Source of the DNA: Rachycentron canadum
Lineage: Eukaryota > Chordata > Actinopteri > Carangiformes > Rachycentridae
Assembly (NCBI GenBank): GCA_038496675.1
Contig: CM076659.1
Span: forward strand, 21,829,641 to 21,893,640
Direction of reading: 5' to 3'
DNA: 64,000 nt
Shown here: in pieces, positions 47,494 to 61,443 of the stretch
Numbering within the stretch: position 1 is the first letter of the stretch
How the letters are laid out: each line of letters opens with the position of its first letter
The notes under the pieces: model-generated
The model's input: only the letters and a program-made list of their open reading frames with translations
Told to the model about the DNA's origin: nothing
Databases searched by the model: none
Translations under genes and position numbers: made by a program

Positions 47494-48623
47494 GAAGCGT
47501 GCTGTATGTACTTGATGTTCCAGTACGTTCTGACCTCCTGGCTCCTGTTGGGATCAGCATCCTTCAGGATTCAGGCTGACGAGTTGTTGTTGTCTGTGGG
47601 TTGTTTTCTATGAGTCTCTAACAGGATCTATACTGTTGTACTGAATAAACACTGCTGTTTACAACAGTAGCAATGTTTTACATCAGTGTCTAACATACAT
47701 CATATTGAAATACAATGGATTTATAAACAGTATCTGCTCTGGACTAGTATTTCTGCCTCCTCTTGAGACAGGACGTTTCTAATTAGCACAATGTTGTGCA
47801 GGTGAGAGAAGGCTGTCCTAGAGACAAAGGACATGTCCTGGTCAAATAGTGGTCTCAGTACAGTCAGCATTGTAACCATGACAACCACAATCCTGTTTGC
47901 TGCTGTCATAAGGGCTGTATTTCAGGAGACATTCCTATCATATCAGGTCATATCAGAGGCTGAAACAAACAATCTTTGTGGTTGTTGAGTTTGGAAACTG
48001 GTTGGTTGGACACTTTGGTTACGTGCAACAGTCTTTGACTCAGTATGTTTACCTGCTAACACCACAGAGACAAAAATCTGAACTTGAGTTAGTTAAAGGT
48101 GACTGATCCAGAAGGTTATGTTAAATTCACTAGTCTATAAAGAAAGAGGTCCAGACAGACCATCACAGAAACAGAAACAGGGGACAGAGGGGAGATGGTT
48201 GAAAAGGACCAGTGGAAGCAAGAGATGGTAAATCTGGTACGTGCTAATAGTTAGTGCCAGTTTGTAGAAGACCAGGGGTAGGAGAAGGAGCAGTCTACCC
48301 CTCTGTGCTGTTTTGAATGGGATTCATTTCTGCTGCAGACGACAGACCAGAGGTGAAGGCAAGTGCATGGAAGAAAAGTTTGCCAGCGGTGACAGCAGTG
48401 TGAACACCACAATATAATCACATCATCAAAAAGGAGGGATGACTAAGGAACAGTGAGAGAGCAGAGGGTCAAAAGAACATGAATTGAAAAATGAAGCCTC
48501 TGGCTCTCTGAGCTAAACTGGAGCTTATTGGCTTCTGCCTGAAGATGAGTTTCAGAAGGTTACACAGAAGTCAAGGTTAAAGCCATCAGGATGGAGCAGG
48601 GACAAACCATGACTCAGACCTGC

Positions 48624-48672
48624 CCATCATCACCACCATCATCACCATCATCATCACCATCATCACCATCTC
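48624..48672. repeat. (CAT/CAC)n trinucleotide run
   Basis: Mixed CATCAC and CATCAT units. Confidence 0.85.
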
Positions 48673-49354
48673 AGCTGCTGTTCCTCTGTGTCTTTATATC
48701 ATCTGTACAAAACTTTACATTGAAGATGTTGGTCTCTGTTAACCCTTCATGCTGGGGTGGTTTTTCCTTTCCTTCCTCACTAACGCTAACAACCTGACAA
48801 CACTAACAATAGGATCTATTGGTTTTTTTATATCTATTTATTATTAATAAGAAGAAACACACAAAAATATAAAATATAATATCTTACACACACCCACCAC
48901 AACCCAAACATCCTTGCACCTCTCCTGTTTTGCAATAGGCTCATGTTTTACTTTAATAGTGAAAAATCTGACATGTCCCAAGATTTGTTTTAAAATTCAT
49001 GCATTTGTTGCACGTTTTAATATTAGGCCATTGAGACTGTACCTGGGCTTTTACACCTTCTGCTGAGCTGATGATCAGCTGTTGTGAGGTGGCCAACAAG
49101 CCCTGAGTCTGTGACTGTGGTACATGAACCAACCTGGTGATGCTTCATCAGCCTACGAGCTGCAGCTGTATGTACTGGGAGTGAAACGTGTCACCCCCTG
49201 CACTGCCTAAAGCTTAACTGTTAGCACCATTTGAGGTTGTGTTACTGTCACTTACACAACTGGAGGTTTGGTAACATACTAACAACAGGAGTAGTCAGAC
49301 TACAGACGCGCGTATCGATCTGTATCAATCCATGAGCCACTGTTGCTCTTTGAC

Positions 49355-49590
49355 CTACTGTGTGGGTTCTGGGCCCTTTCTCTGGAGTTTGCATGTTCTC
49401 CTTGTGCCTGCGTAGATACTCCTGTGTGCTGTGTGCTAGGACTGTGGTCACTCAATGGTGCTAGAGCGCTTGTTTTCACAGATTTAGTACTTATAACTTA
49501 CTTTAGTGTCTCCAACTGCACCGAGGCTGTAGTGATGTCCCTCACTGTGGATTAAAGCATCTGCTAAGTGACTAAATGTAAAAGCTCCAG
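49355..49590 (+). repeat. R3-like fragment followed by a fish SINE-type tail
   Basis: GAGTTTGCATGTTCTCCTTG and GTGCCTGCGTAGATACTCC resemble the R3 middle. The end, ATTAAAGCATCTGCTAAGTG with ACTAAATGTAAA, is the common 3' tail of teleost SINEs. Confidence 0.55.
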
Positions 49591-50355
49591 TCGAACAGAC
49601 TTCCTTGCTCATTTGTGTGCTGCAGACCTCCCTGCTCCACCACCACCAACCAGCGCTGGATGCTGCAGGTGTTGACTCAAACCTGATGGAAGAAGCTTGG
49701 CAGTGCTGGGTTTGAATATAGGTACACACAGTGGTGTATTTCAGCAGTGTGTTGGATTTACAACCTCCTTAGCTACTGTTTGTTTTGACACATACAGAGA
49801 GAGAGAGAGAGAGAGATTAAAACACTTGCTTTAGTGTGTGTGTACTCATGCTCTAAATGGTGCAGACTGGAGAAGGGGAGTGGGGGGGGCATCATGTTGA
49901 ACATGAATGTCCTGTTGAACATGCTCTATTTGTGTGTGTGTGTGTGTGTGTTCTGTGATATTGCAGGGCTTACAGAAGGAGGTGCTAGTCTAATCACTTC
50001 ACATTTTCCTAGATGGTCTGGACACATACATGAACCACATCCTGCACACAGATGTAGCTTCTCCTCAAAATGTACACACACAGACATGTTGAGAGCATTT
50101 GTCATTCGCACACATGGACATGTGTGTGAATGATGAGACATGATGAGAAAGGTCCCTGACAGGATGTGAACCAGGTCATCACAAACCTAATCTGGTTCTA
50201 AATTTCACCCTGAAACCAAATCTGGACCCTGGACCAGCTGAGAGGTGAGGACTGGATCAAATGTCCACACTGTAAAGATTCACAAATTCAAGTAATTTAC
50301 AAAAAACTTGTCCTGGCTGTGATGATCTAATCCTCACAGATAGTCAGAGTGAGTG

Positions 50356-50359
<4 letters not shown>

Positions 50360-50402
<43 letters not shown>
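50360..50402. repeat. (GT)n microsatellite
   Basis: About 20 GT units after a GAGT-rich start at 50347. Confidence 0.95.
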
Positions 50403-50403
<1 letters not shown>

Positions 50404-50489
50404 AGCAAGCTGACTGCTGGATTCAGTGAGCTGTGACTGACATCTAGTGGACAGTTAAGTCCTGGACATGTTTCTGACTTAATGCTGTC

Positions 50490-50590
50490 TGTGTCGGGGC
50501 TGCATGTTCCCTCCAGGTTCTCCAGCTTCCTCCCACAGTCCAGAGACATGAAGGACTGGTGAGTGTGAATGGTTGCATGTATGAAAATAA
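50490..50590 (+). repeat. Short repeat family R3, middle fragment
   Basis: GGGGCTGCATGTTCCCTCCA, GGTTCTCCAGCTTCCTCCCA, CAGTCCAGAGACATG and GTGAGTGTGAATGGTTGCAT in family order; the head is missing. Confidence 0.7.
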
Positions 50591-50869
50591 AATTTAATAA
50601 AATATAAAAAAAACCAAAAAAACAAAATGCATCATCTCCTGCACCAGTAAAATGTTTTTACATAAAAGTTCTTTATTGTAGTGTGTTGAGACACGTTAGT
50701 TTCAGCAGCTGACCAACCATAACAGTAACAGGTCGGTGATGAAGGTGAACTTCAGACAGACAATTTAGTCAGAAGATTTTTGTGGTGTAGTTAACATTTT
50801 CCACATCTGATATAATAATCAAACTGTTTCTGATTAACATGTGCTTATTAACCCTTGGCCTAATGTTTC

Positions 50870-52190
50870 ATGATTCATTTGAAAGCCTTACTGTCAGCTT
50901 CTCTCACCCTGACTGGAAAGCAGAGAAACCATTCTTACTTGCTGTTGTGTACCGTCCCCCTGCACCTTATTATAAGTTCTTAGAGGAATTCCCAGACTTT
51001 CTGTCAAACTTAGCAATGGAATCAGACAAAGTCATTATAGTAGGTGACTTCAACATTCATGTGGGAGTTGATGATGATTGTCTGGCTGTTGTATTCAAGT
51101 CTCTCTTACAGTTTTGCCTCAAAACCCTGTCATCTCTGACCATTCTTTAATAACATTTGAATTTACCTTAACAAATTATGCTTTACTTGGGACAAAGTCC
51201 CACTACAGTAGATGTCTATCTGATGTTGCTGTCTCTAGATTTAAAGAGCTCATTCCAGCAGAGCTTGCTGCCATACCTAGTAGCATTACAATGGGCAGCT
51301 ATGCTGATCTTACTCCCTTGCAGGTAGATTATCTTGTAGATAGCACTGCAGCAGCACTCCTTGGGACCTTCGATGCCGTAGCCTCTCTGAAAAAGAAGGT
51401 TATCAACCACAAGAGAATAGCTCCCTGGTACAGCCTGAACCTGCGCACCTTGAAGCAGAAGACCAGACGGCTGGAAAGGAAAACACATTCCAGCCAGCGT
51501 GAGGAAGACCGTCAAGCTTGGAAGGATAGTTTATTATTATATAAAAAAGAACTTCGTAAAACCAGAAGCACGTACTATTCATCTTTAATAGAAAAGAATA
51601 AAAACAACCCCAGGTTCCTTTTCAGCACTGTAGCCAGGCTGACCAAGAACCATAGTGCTGTTGAGCCATGCATCCCTCCGACTCTCAACAGCAATGAATT
51701 CCTAACTTTCTTTACTAACAAGATTGTGAATATTAGAGCAAGGATTTCCAATGATAGACCACAGATTGTAGTGCCTATAGAAGCATCTCCCAGACTTGAT
51801 GCATACCTTGACAGCTTCACCCCCATTGACCTGTCAGACTTAACTTCTGCTATTACGTCTTCTAAATCAGCCACATGTCTACTTGATCCATTCCCAACAA
51901 GACTGCTCAAGGATGTCTTCCCCTTAGTTAACACCTCTATACTGAACCAGATCAATCTTTCCTTGGTCCACAGGCCTTTAAGGTGGCAGTTTTTAAACCC
52001 TTATTTAAAAAGCCTTCTCTAGATCCAGGTGTGTTAGCAAATTATAGGCCCAACCTTCCCTATATCTCCAAGATCCTTGAGAAGGTGGTTCTAAAGCAGC
52101 TACATGAGCACCTGCACAGTAATGAACTGTTTGAAGCTTTCCAATCTGGATTCAGAGAACACCTTAGCAATCTTCTCATTGTTTTCTTGT
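50870..52190 (+). pseudogene. Broken L2-clade non-LTR retrotransposon (LINE) ORF2 remnant
   Basis: L2 LINEs encode an endonuclease and reverse transcriptase used for target-primed retrotransposition. The remnant reads in three frames. First, an endonuclease piece at 50905-51078, with LLAVVYRPPAP and VIIVGDFNIHV. After an internal deletion and frameshift near 51080-51120 comes the SDHSLITFEF end of the endonuclease and the inter-domain linker with RRLERKTHSSQREEDRQAW and NPRFLFSTVARLTKN (to about 51960). A second frameshift near 51985 leads into the reverse-transcriptase start, with VANYRP-like and ILEKVVLKQLHEHL, stopping at FQSGFRE near 52160. The catalytic palm and the 3' tail are missing, so the copy is dead. 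Confidence 0.88.
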
Positions 52191-53849
52191 TCACTCTGAA
52201 CTTTCGTCTCTTTCTTGACCGTCTTGACTTCTGACCCAGGAGGTGGTGAAAGCTTCCTGTGTGTGTTTGTGTGTGTGTGAGAGGAGCTTCCCAAACCCAC
52301 CGGCACAGAATAAGGACATGGTGACAGCCCCCTCTGTGCAGGTCAGGTTGGGATGCTCCTCCTCGTCTGGACGGGTAACTGAAGAGGGTGGTGCTGGGGT
52401 GNCCCAGCGTCATTACGCTTCTATTAGTGACGCATGCACGCGCGTGTGCGTGAACACAGCAGTGTTCTCATTTTCAAATGTGTTTGTGATTGTGACATGA
52501 TTGTCGCAACATCGTTTTCACTATCGAATAGCCTGAAATGGCCATGTATATATGTAATGGTCACATGCTGCCTTTACAGTGAAGCTATATCAGGTCTAAT
52601 CAATGCACACACACACACATACACAGTCATTTCACGGAAGACAGGTCACAGTGAGAGGCTCCATGCAGGGCGGTCAGTCATTCAAACAGAAGTCTTACTT
52701 GTTTATCGGGGTAATGTTCCACAATGTGGACTTTTAGACGATGTAATGTGTGATCACATTTTACAGATAAATCCAAGATGACAAAAAGGATTCGGTTGGT
52801 TGGCTGTAAATTTCTATTATTGATTAGTAGGACTAGTTTGGCCAGCCACCCTATTGCCCCCCTCCACCCTCCAGACTTGTTGACCTTGTTGAATGAACCT
52901 GAACTGAACTCTCTCCAGTTTGCCTCTAGTCTCCTCTTCTGCACTTGGGTCCACCTGCCCCCCCTACGGATTATTCCCTAAATTGACTAATATCATTGTT
53001 ATTATTCTCCAAAAAATATCAAAAAAGTGAACAATATTTCTTTATAATTACCCACAGCTCAAGGTGACTTCTTCAGTTTTTGGTACAACAGACAGATATA
53101 GTCTCAATTTAAATTTACATTTCATTTACATAAAAGAAAAGCAGCAAATCTTCACATCTGAGACGCTGCAGCTAACAAATTGTGACATTTTTGCTTAGAA
53201 AATTAATTATTGTTCAGTTATTTCTGTCCTCAGATTTAAGTTATTTTTACCTTCAAAACCAAAAAAAACTAAAATTTTCATTTCATGATTTCAACATTTT
53301 AAATAGAAGTTTGTCTAAATAAGCTTCTATTGTGTCTTTATGGAAAAAATGTCATAATTTGTCCATATGTTAAATGTTTACAGTGGGGTAATTTCCAACA
53401 ATATTGATTTTGATGCATTCTTTTTTGTGGAAGGTGAGGTTTTAAAAAGGCTGTTTTGCATACATGGTGTATTACAGACATGTCAGCTCATTAAGCATCA
53501 AGTTGATTAAAAAAAGAAAAAAGACAAAACAAGCTCAACTGCTACAAACAGGAGCTGACAGACACATACAGGCCAGAGCCGGCTCCTATTTAGTTCTCTG
53601 GTACATGCTGGTACATGTAGGCTGTATTAAGTAAGAGAAAGCTAATCTACTAAACTACATGTAGTTCTGATGGACTACAAAGACCATCAACACAAACTGG
53701 ATAACTGGTGAGATTTTCCTTTAAATCCGAAGGAAGACACCCCCATGTTGGTGCAGAGTGGTGAAGAGAGAGGGCAGAGGCAGTTTCACTTGTTCTTCAC
53801 CCTCCTCCTCCTCCTCCTCTTAAGGCTCAGTTTCTGTTTCTCTCTCAGG
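52191..53849. other. Upstream flank of acyp2; no recognised element
   Basis: GC-richer DNA at 52240-52480 with a single N at 52402, then AT-rich DNA. A CTCCTCCTCC tract and TTTCTCTCTCAG just before the acyp2 ATG may be an acceptor of a non-coding first exon, so the acyp2 promoter could lie here or further upstream. Confidence 0.45.
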
Positions 53850-53919
53850 ATGTCTGAACGTGAATCAGCAGGAAACAACCTGGTGTCAGTGGACTTTGAA
53901 ATCTTCGGTCACGTTCAGG
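53850..53919 (+). CDS. acyp2: acyp2 coding exon 1
   Basis: Encodes MSERESAGNNLVSVDFEIFG plus HVQ and the first base of a Gly codon. The donor at 53920 is GTCTGT, a weak match to consensus. A better-looking GTATGT lies at 53924 but would break the conserved VQGVCFRM frame, so the weak site is chosen on protein evidence. Confidence 0.85.
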
Positions 53920-56900
53920 GTCTGTATGTTTTCCTCTGCTCTCTCTGTTCTGCTCTGCTGTAAACTGATCTGCTGCTGTTGCTTAATTTAGGAACAAGCT
54001 CTGCTGCAGCAGGATCTCACTGCACTTTCATTTCCTGCAGCTTCAGGGTAGATTTTTTTCAGACTCACCTGAAAAAAGAGAGCTGTTTATTTTGGTCAGT
54101 AGAAATACAGAAAGTGAAACAAACAGTCCTTATAATTACACAAAGGGTTAAAAATCACGGATTTCTGCTGTTTCTCATGATGTTTTCAATCATTTTCTCT
54201 CTTGTTATTTTGACAGGTGTCTGTTTCAGAATGGTGAGTTTCTGTTCCCACCATCATCTCCTGCTGCTTCATGTGAAACTACACAGAAAAATACAGTTCA
54301 CTTCACTCTTAGCACTTTTCCACTGCAGCAACACACAACCTAAAACTTGAAGAACCATCTGAGACTCTAGTTAATGGTTCTTCTTTGTATTTATGTATCT
54401 TTGTATCTTTACAGACTCAAGACTGTATTACACTGACTCATCAATTCATTTCATTAAAGTAAACTCCATGCTATTCAAATCAATTTGTCCTTAACAATTT
54501 TAAAAGCTAAAAAGACCTTTTTCACTACAGTTTATGTGGTTGCGAGAGACTAGACTGCGTTGATGTGGACCACAATGCCAGCCAGCATCAGTTCACAGCT
54601 TGACTGACTACAGACTCGAGGCCTTGATAATCTCATTGGCCACCCCATGTTCTTATGATTCTGTACCAGTGGTATTGTTTTCTTAATCAAAACTAACTAA
54701 TTACAGTGACTTAATGTTGATCTAAAGATTTATATTTAATTCTATGCATGCAGTGTGGCACCTGCATTCATCCCTGTTCATCCTCCTATGTTCCAAAGAA
54801 AGAATTATATTTTTCTTAACTGACAGAAAACACACTGTGTCATGACAGCATATAATAGAGAGGAAATTCTGTGTCATTTTCAAAAAATCAATACCACAAC
54901 ATTACATATGTTCTGTATATCAGATAATCACATTAATACAATCCCTATAATCCCTTTTCCCCTTTTCCACTGTTCAAACCACAGCTACACTGAGCTCCAG
55001 CCTGCAACAGTGAGCTGCAGCCCCAAAATAACTTTCTCTCACCATCTGGCCATGAAAACTTTTCTAGATGCTCCAGTCGAGGAGCACTGCTAACACTGCT
55101 GCAGCTTCCCTTCATTTGCTGTGAGAACCAGAGTCTGTAATACGGGGGCCCAGTGCCATCATCACACTAAAAAAGCATTTCACTTAAAAGTGCTGTAAAA
55201 TAAAATATTTATTTTATTTTCAAATAAATATATTAATCTACAAATAAATGTATAAATGATACAGAAGTACATTATTTGATTTTTTTAAAATATTGAGCTG
55301 TATTTAATTAATAGAATATCAATAAATTAATTGTTTAAATTAAAATGGGGTGCTTATGAAACAACATAAAACAGTAAGTACATTATTTAAAAATACATAA
55401 ATTAATTTCAAAAATAAATGATGGAATCTAAAAATCTATTTTGAAAGCAGCTTTAATACCCAGATAACAGGATACATCAGGCCTATACTTGCACATGCTT
55501 GTGTTCCTTCTGGCCCAGTACACTCCTCGGTTTCACAGCCCAAGTCTGGCTGATATACAACATCAGATTCTACTTCCAGATCTGGACCAATTCTGTCACA
55601 CACTCCGAAAATCTTCCAGCTGGCTCCAGATGGAAGTATGGGGCCAGACTCGGCCCATAGGACCCAGGTGTATACTGGGTCAGAAGTTTCATTTTACTGT
55701 CTGGGGAGAGACTAATGACACTAATGACATTGACAATGTGCCCCCAGTACACAGAGGAGAAGGGTCTGCGACTCGGGCTGGTCGGTTGGGTGAAGAACAC
55801 CTACAGTGGAACGGTGGTGGGACAGGTCCAAGGTCCTGCAGACATGGTGGAGGAGATGTGAGTACAAACTTGTGCACTTTAACATATGAAGTGAAATGAG
55901 AAATGTGTGTGCAAGTTTTTTATGTTTTTTATGTATTATCTTGTTCAGATCTAAATTCAGCTCAAATGACTTTAGTTTCACAAATTTCAGTCTGATGTGA
56001 GGTGTCACAGCGTTGTGGTGTTATTGTTTCTTTGCCACTAGATGGCACCATTTACCTTCACAGTCTCACAGTCTCATCCCTTTCAGTTCAGTTTTCTCTC
56101 TGATCTGAAGTCTTTTCAGGTCCCCACTGTGTTTTCAGAGCTCCTCACTCTTAACTGTTTATCACCTGTCAGGTGAGACCTGGTTAAATCAGGGCAGTGA
56201 AATAAAGAATATACTACAACAACTACAAAATGACAGAAACACATTTGCTCACAAGAGAGAAGTAAACCAGTAAATTCAACATCAATATGTGTGACAAAGA
56301 ATGTATTAGTGTAAAGAGGATTTGTATCAAACCCACAAAAATATTGGTGGAAAGGACACGCTTCAGTCATTGTATTACAAGATGTTATAACATATCCTCT
56401 GAGCAGCTACTTCTTTAGAGCAGCATGCTAGAACCTCTGTCCCCATTCAGGGGCCACGTCCCTCTCCAACGGGTGGATCCTTCATGGCCCAACCTATCCC
56501 AAGATTCAACTTGTATTGGTAATGAAAAAGATGTGGCAGCAAACCCACCAACAGAGAGCCTGAGGATTACGTTCAGTTCAGTTTAACAGCTACAAGCATT
56601 AAAACCAGTCTGAGTTTCAGATAACAGTTAACCGTTAAAGCCGAGGGCCTTAAAACCTCAGGTTTTTGTGGAAAAAAGTTACATATTGTCAAGACTGCTA
56701 GGCAACGGTAAAGGCGGGAACAGCTGATGACGGAAGGCAAAATCTTCCAGTATAGTCCAGAACGTCTCATTTTTGGTTCAGCCTTCGTGGTTTACAACGG
56801 CTATGAAGGACCAGCCCTTTGTGGACCCCGTCCTCTGACGAATGCAGTCCCTGAATTGGGACACAGGTAGTGACTCTGTATCAAGTGAGTTAGTCTGACT

Positions 56901-57735
56901 GGCCAGGGCTAACATAAGCTAGCATGCTAACTTAAGTAGAAAAAAAGAGGTAATAGCAATAGAAAGTCAACATTAGCTTTGCCTTTACCTCTGGAGACAG
57001 GTCTCAGTGAGTAAAGTTAAGTTTGTTGTTAGCTATGTAGCAATAGGAAAACTTAATAAACAGCTCTTTTAAAATCCTTTATCTACTTGTTCGCCACTTC
57101 AGAGTTTGCATATTTCTACAATTTGTGAAAAAGCTTCTGTTGTCAAGGATGTTAGGCAACAGAAGCCGCATGGTTTGGTTCAAACGGTAAGGACAGGTAC
57201 AGCCGGTGGAGAAAAGATTCATCCATTCATTTTGGTTCTGCCTTCAAAGACCACATCCTCTGAAGGATGCTGTCCCCGAACTGAGACACAACTATAAAAA
57301 CTTCCAACTTCCAAAAAAGTTCCAACAAAAATGTGAAAATATAAACACAATTAGTAAAATTTGTATCAGAAATGTATTTCTGTCTTTCTTATTCCCTCAT
57401 TCATTCCATGTTTCTTTAGATTAAACATTTATCCTATTATATAAACTGTCCAAAGACATCAGAGAAAATTTCTCTGATTATGAGTCTGACTGAATCAGTT
57501 CATCAACACATCACTGCAGATTGTTGTTAATTATCACATATTAACACAAACTCCACCTCCTCACTTTCTCATCCTGCACTGAACTAACAGTAATAACCAA
57601 TAACCATCAATCATGAGACTGAAGCCAGAGCTGGGTCTGTTTTGACAATCTCTCTGTCTGGCGGGAGTGATGTCACCAGGGTGTGGATGTCTCCTTTAAA
57701 TGACATCACTGCCTCCAGAGACCTGCTGCTCTCTT

Positions 57736-57809
<74 letters not shown>

Positions 57810-59880
57810 CACACACACACACAGAAAGAGAGTCACTTAATTCTTGATGATGTTTGCTTTGGACTGCTAGCTGCACCAGGTGGGTGGGGTTTACTGAAGC
57901 AGGGCAGCAGAGATTCAAATTGAAGCTGCTTTAAGAGCAGATGAAAGAGGATAAATCTGAATGTATTTATTATTTTTTATAATGATTATTTATGTGTAAT
58001 TAGTAAAATGAGTAATACCTGAGATTAATATTATTTTTCTTATTCAGAGTTGTCAATGTTAATGTTCACTGTGACTTTAACAGCAACACATTTACTCAAA
58101 GAGCCACAGTCTTCTCCCATTGTCTCACACTGCAGTGATATGAGGAGCAGTGGGTTGTGCTGTCTTTGTGTTAAAAGCCTAGATGACAGTCCATCACATT
58201 CAAACATGTGGTTGGTGTGAATGTCAACTGATGAAAAAGGATGATGTGTCTTTATTTGATTTCTTTTCTTCTCTGGATCATGAGGAGAAAACGTGTTGAT
58301 GAATCAAATCCGACTTGGCTGGTTCACAGTGGTTAAGATTATCGTCAGGGGTTAGGGTCTGTCAGTGTGTATATGTTGTAGCACATTACACTAGTGTGCA
58401 GAGGCAAAACAGGCAAATGCTTGGGGCATCCATGATGAAAGCGGGCCCCTCATGGCCCCGGATACTTGCATAAAAGCCCTTTAACCTCCCATTAAGTCAC
58501 TATATAGTGCACTGCTATTGCCCCTCGTATACACATTGCCTGCTTGTGAAGCATTCAGGGAACATCTGTAAATTGTAGTATACCCCAATAGCCTGCATGT
58601 GGCAATGGGGGGTTTGCCTGAGGGGCCCCAGGGTCTAGGATCACCACTGATAATGTGATGATGTTAATATCAGACTTGTTGTGTCTCAGCAGGCACACAA
58701 GTCATTAAGGTGTGGGGAAGGCCTGTTTTATTACGTAGATATAGAAGTTATGATAACGTGTATGAAGCATTTTTATTCTGTGACATGGTTCAATTAATTT
58801 TCATCAAACCATATTTGTGTTCTATTTATTTTTATTTTGTTGGATTTAATTAATTGTGTTACATGTCATTACTTTAATGATGTTTGGATCCAGAAACAGA
58901 AAATAGGAGTTTGAAGGAAGTAAAAGCTGATGGGCCTTTTTGTTAATTAGCTAATAAATCATTTATGACCTCACTTTTATACACAGATTAACACTCATTT
59001 TCACTGAACACACAAACATACAAACACACACACATACATACACACACACACAAACACATACATACACACACATACACACATATACACACACACACATAAT
59101 CTCTACTATTTCCGTCCATTATATCAGGAGTCTTTTCCATATTAACACGCTCACTCTCATGTCCTTCCTTTCAACTCCACTTTCACCACAACCTCACTTC
59201 CTGCTGGGCCTGGGAAACAGGAAGCAGCTGTCCCAGTGGGTGAGTGGGTGGGTGGGGTGGTGGTGAGGGGGCTAGAGAATGGTTAAAAGAGAGGATAGGA
59301 TGATGGGAGAGGAAAGTAAGGTAGGAAGTGAATGGTTTTTAGGAAAGGGACAGAGAGTTGGTGGTGGGAGGTGAATGAGTGGGTGGTTTCTACTTTTTCC
59401 TCTGAGAAAAAAAAACTGGAGGACGGAGGAAAAGAAAGGAGGATGTGAAAGCAACAATTCTCCCTGTTTTTGGAAACTGAGGAGTGAGAGAAAAGGAGAT
59501 GTAACAAGTGTGTGATGTTCACATGAGTTGGATTAAATTAATCCAAGATCACCACGGAAACACAGAGGGTTTACCTTTCATGGGAAACTGCAGTGATAAG
59601 AAAGGGTCTGAGCTGTAGCAGCGTACATGACAGTGAATTTATAGCCCCCCCCCCAATCTTCACATCAGGAAAACAGGCCTTTACTGCACAGCAACAACAG
59701 GAGGCATCTGAACCAGGGAGTCACTGAAACAGTAACTCAGGTCGGGTATTGGACTCTATCCCAGACCACCCTGTTCACACAAACCACCAGACCCGATGCT
59801 GCTGGGTGACCCTGTTTGTTGATGTAAAAGGTACCAGACCAGTCTATGTTAAACTGGGATGAAAATGACCCAGATTATAA

Positions 59881-59942
<62 letters not shown>

Positions 59943-60814
59943 ATCCGTGATATGCGAATAATAATGATGGTGGTTAGTACTGTTTCCTCACAGTAATATG
60001 TTTCTGGGTTTGAACCCTGAGACTTTCTGTGTGAGGTTTGCATCTTCATCCCCCTGGGTTCTCCAGCTTCATATATATATATATATATATGATATATATC
60101 ATATGATAATCATGATAATTGCTACTTCCTAAACACACACAGGCACAAAATAAACAAATTCAAAATAACATTGCCCTGAATCAAAGATCTGCACAAATGA
60201 AAGACTCTTGATTGGGCGGTGGGCCCTTATGCTCCTGAATGGGCTCTGTGTTGTGGCTCTGAGGTGTGGGGCCCCTTTGCCTGCTTCCATGGGGTTCTCT
60301 TCCAACCTTTACTGCATGATTATAATCATATTCATAGATATTATTATTTTAGTTTTACCATGTTATTAAAGGAGAAAGTTGAGGCTACATGTGCAACTAT
60401 ACTGTCACAGCAGTGTAGACTATAATTACCTCTCTCTCTCTCTGTCTCATGTGAAATCATGTGACTGCTTTGTGGATTCATAATGAAATGAAATCCTTGT
60501 CTCCTTCAGTTATTGAATAACCTGCTCCGCCAGGGTCTCTCCATCCTGCCTGGTGGTTTGTCTTTACTCCTTTGTCAAAGTATCCTCTTGTTCAGTGGCC
60601 GAGGAAATGTATTCATAGTCTTATGTCACTTCAGGTCCTCACAAGTCTGGAAGTCACACTGCGTGTGTGTGTGTGTGTGTGTGTGTTTGTGTGTGGATCA
60701 CAGGGATCAGTGTGTCACTTATAGAGGAAAATGGCTGCAGATTACAAACCAACAAACATCCAGCTGCTGGAGATTTAACACTAAGCTGTGTGTGTTTGCG
60801 TGTGTGTGTGTGTT

Positions 60815-60864
<50 letters not shown>

Positions 60865-61364
60865 NNNNNNNNNNNNNNNNNNNNNNNNNNNNNNNNNNNN
60901 NNNNNNNNNNNNNNNNNNNNNNNNNNNNNNNNNNNNNNNNNNNNNNNNNNNNNNNNNNNNNNNNNNNNNNNNNNNNNNNNNNNNNNNNNNNNNNNNNNNN
61001 NNNNNNNNNNNNNNNNNNNNNNNNNNNNNNNNNNNNNNNNNNNNNNNNNNNNNNNNNNNNNNNNNNNNNNNNNNNNNNNNNNNNNNNNNNNNNNNNNNNN
61101 NNNNNNNNNNNNNNNNNNNNNNNNNNNNNNNNNNNNNNNNNNNNNNNNNNNNNNNNNNNNNNNNNNNNNNNNNNNNNNNNNNNNNNNNNNNNNNNNNNNN
61201 NNNNNNNNNNNNNNNNNNNNNNNNNNNNNNNNNNNNNNNNNNNNNNNNNNNNNNNNNNNNNNNNNNNNNNNNNNNNNNNNNNNNNNNNNNNNNNNNNNNN
61301 NNNNNNNNNNNNNNNNNNNNNNNNNNNNNNNNNNNNNNNNNNNNNNNNNNNNNNNNNNNNNNNN

Positions 61365-61443
<79 letters not shown>

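Larger units (their letters stand above)
43931..50838. other. Intergenic, microsatellite-rich; no gene seen
   Basis: (CA/TG) runs every kilobase or so, R1 copy B, R5-like and R3-like fragments. Open frames here are products of the dinucleotide arrays. Confidence 0.55.

Noticed and set aside
53924..53929. GTATGT as the exon 1 donor of acyp2
   Set aside because: It matches consensus better than GTCTGT at 53920, but using it with exon 2 breaks the invariant VQGVCFRM frame.
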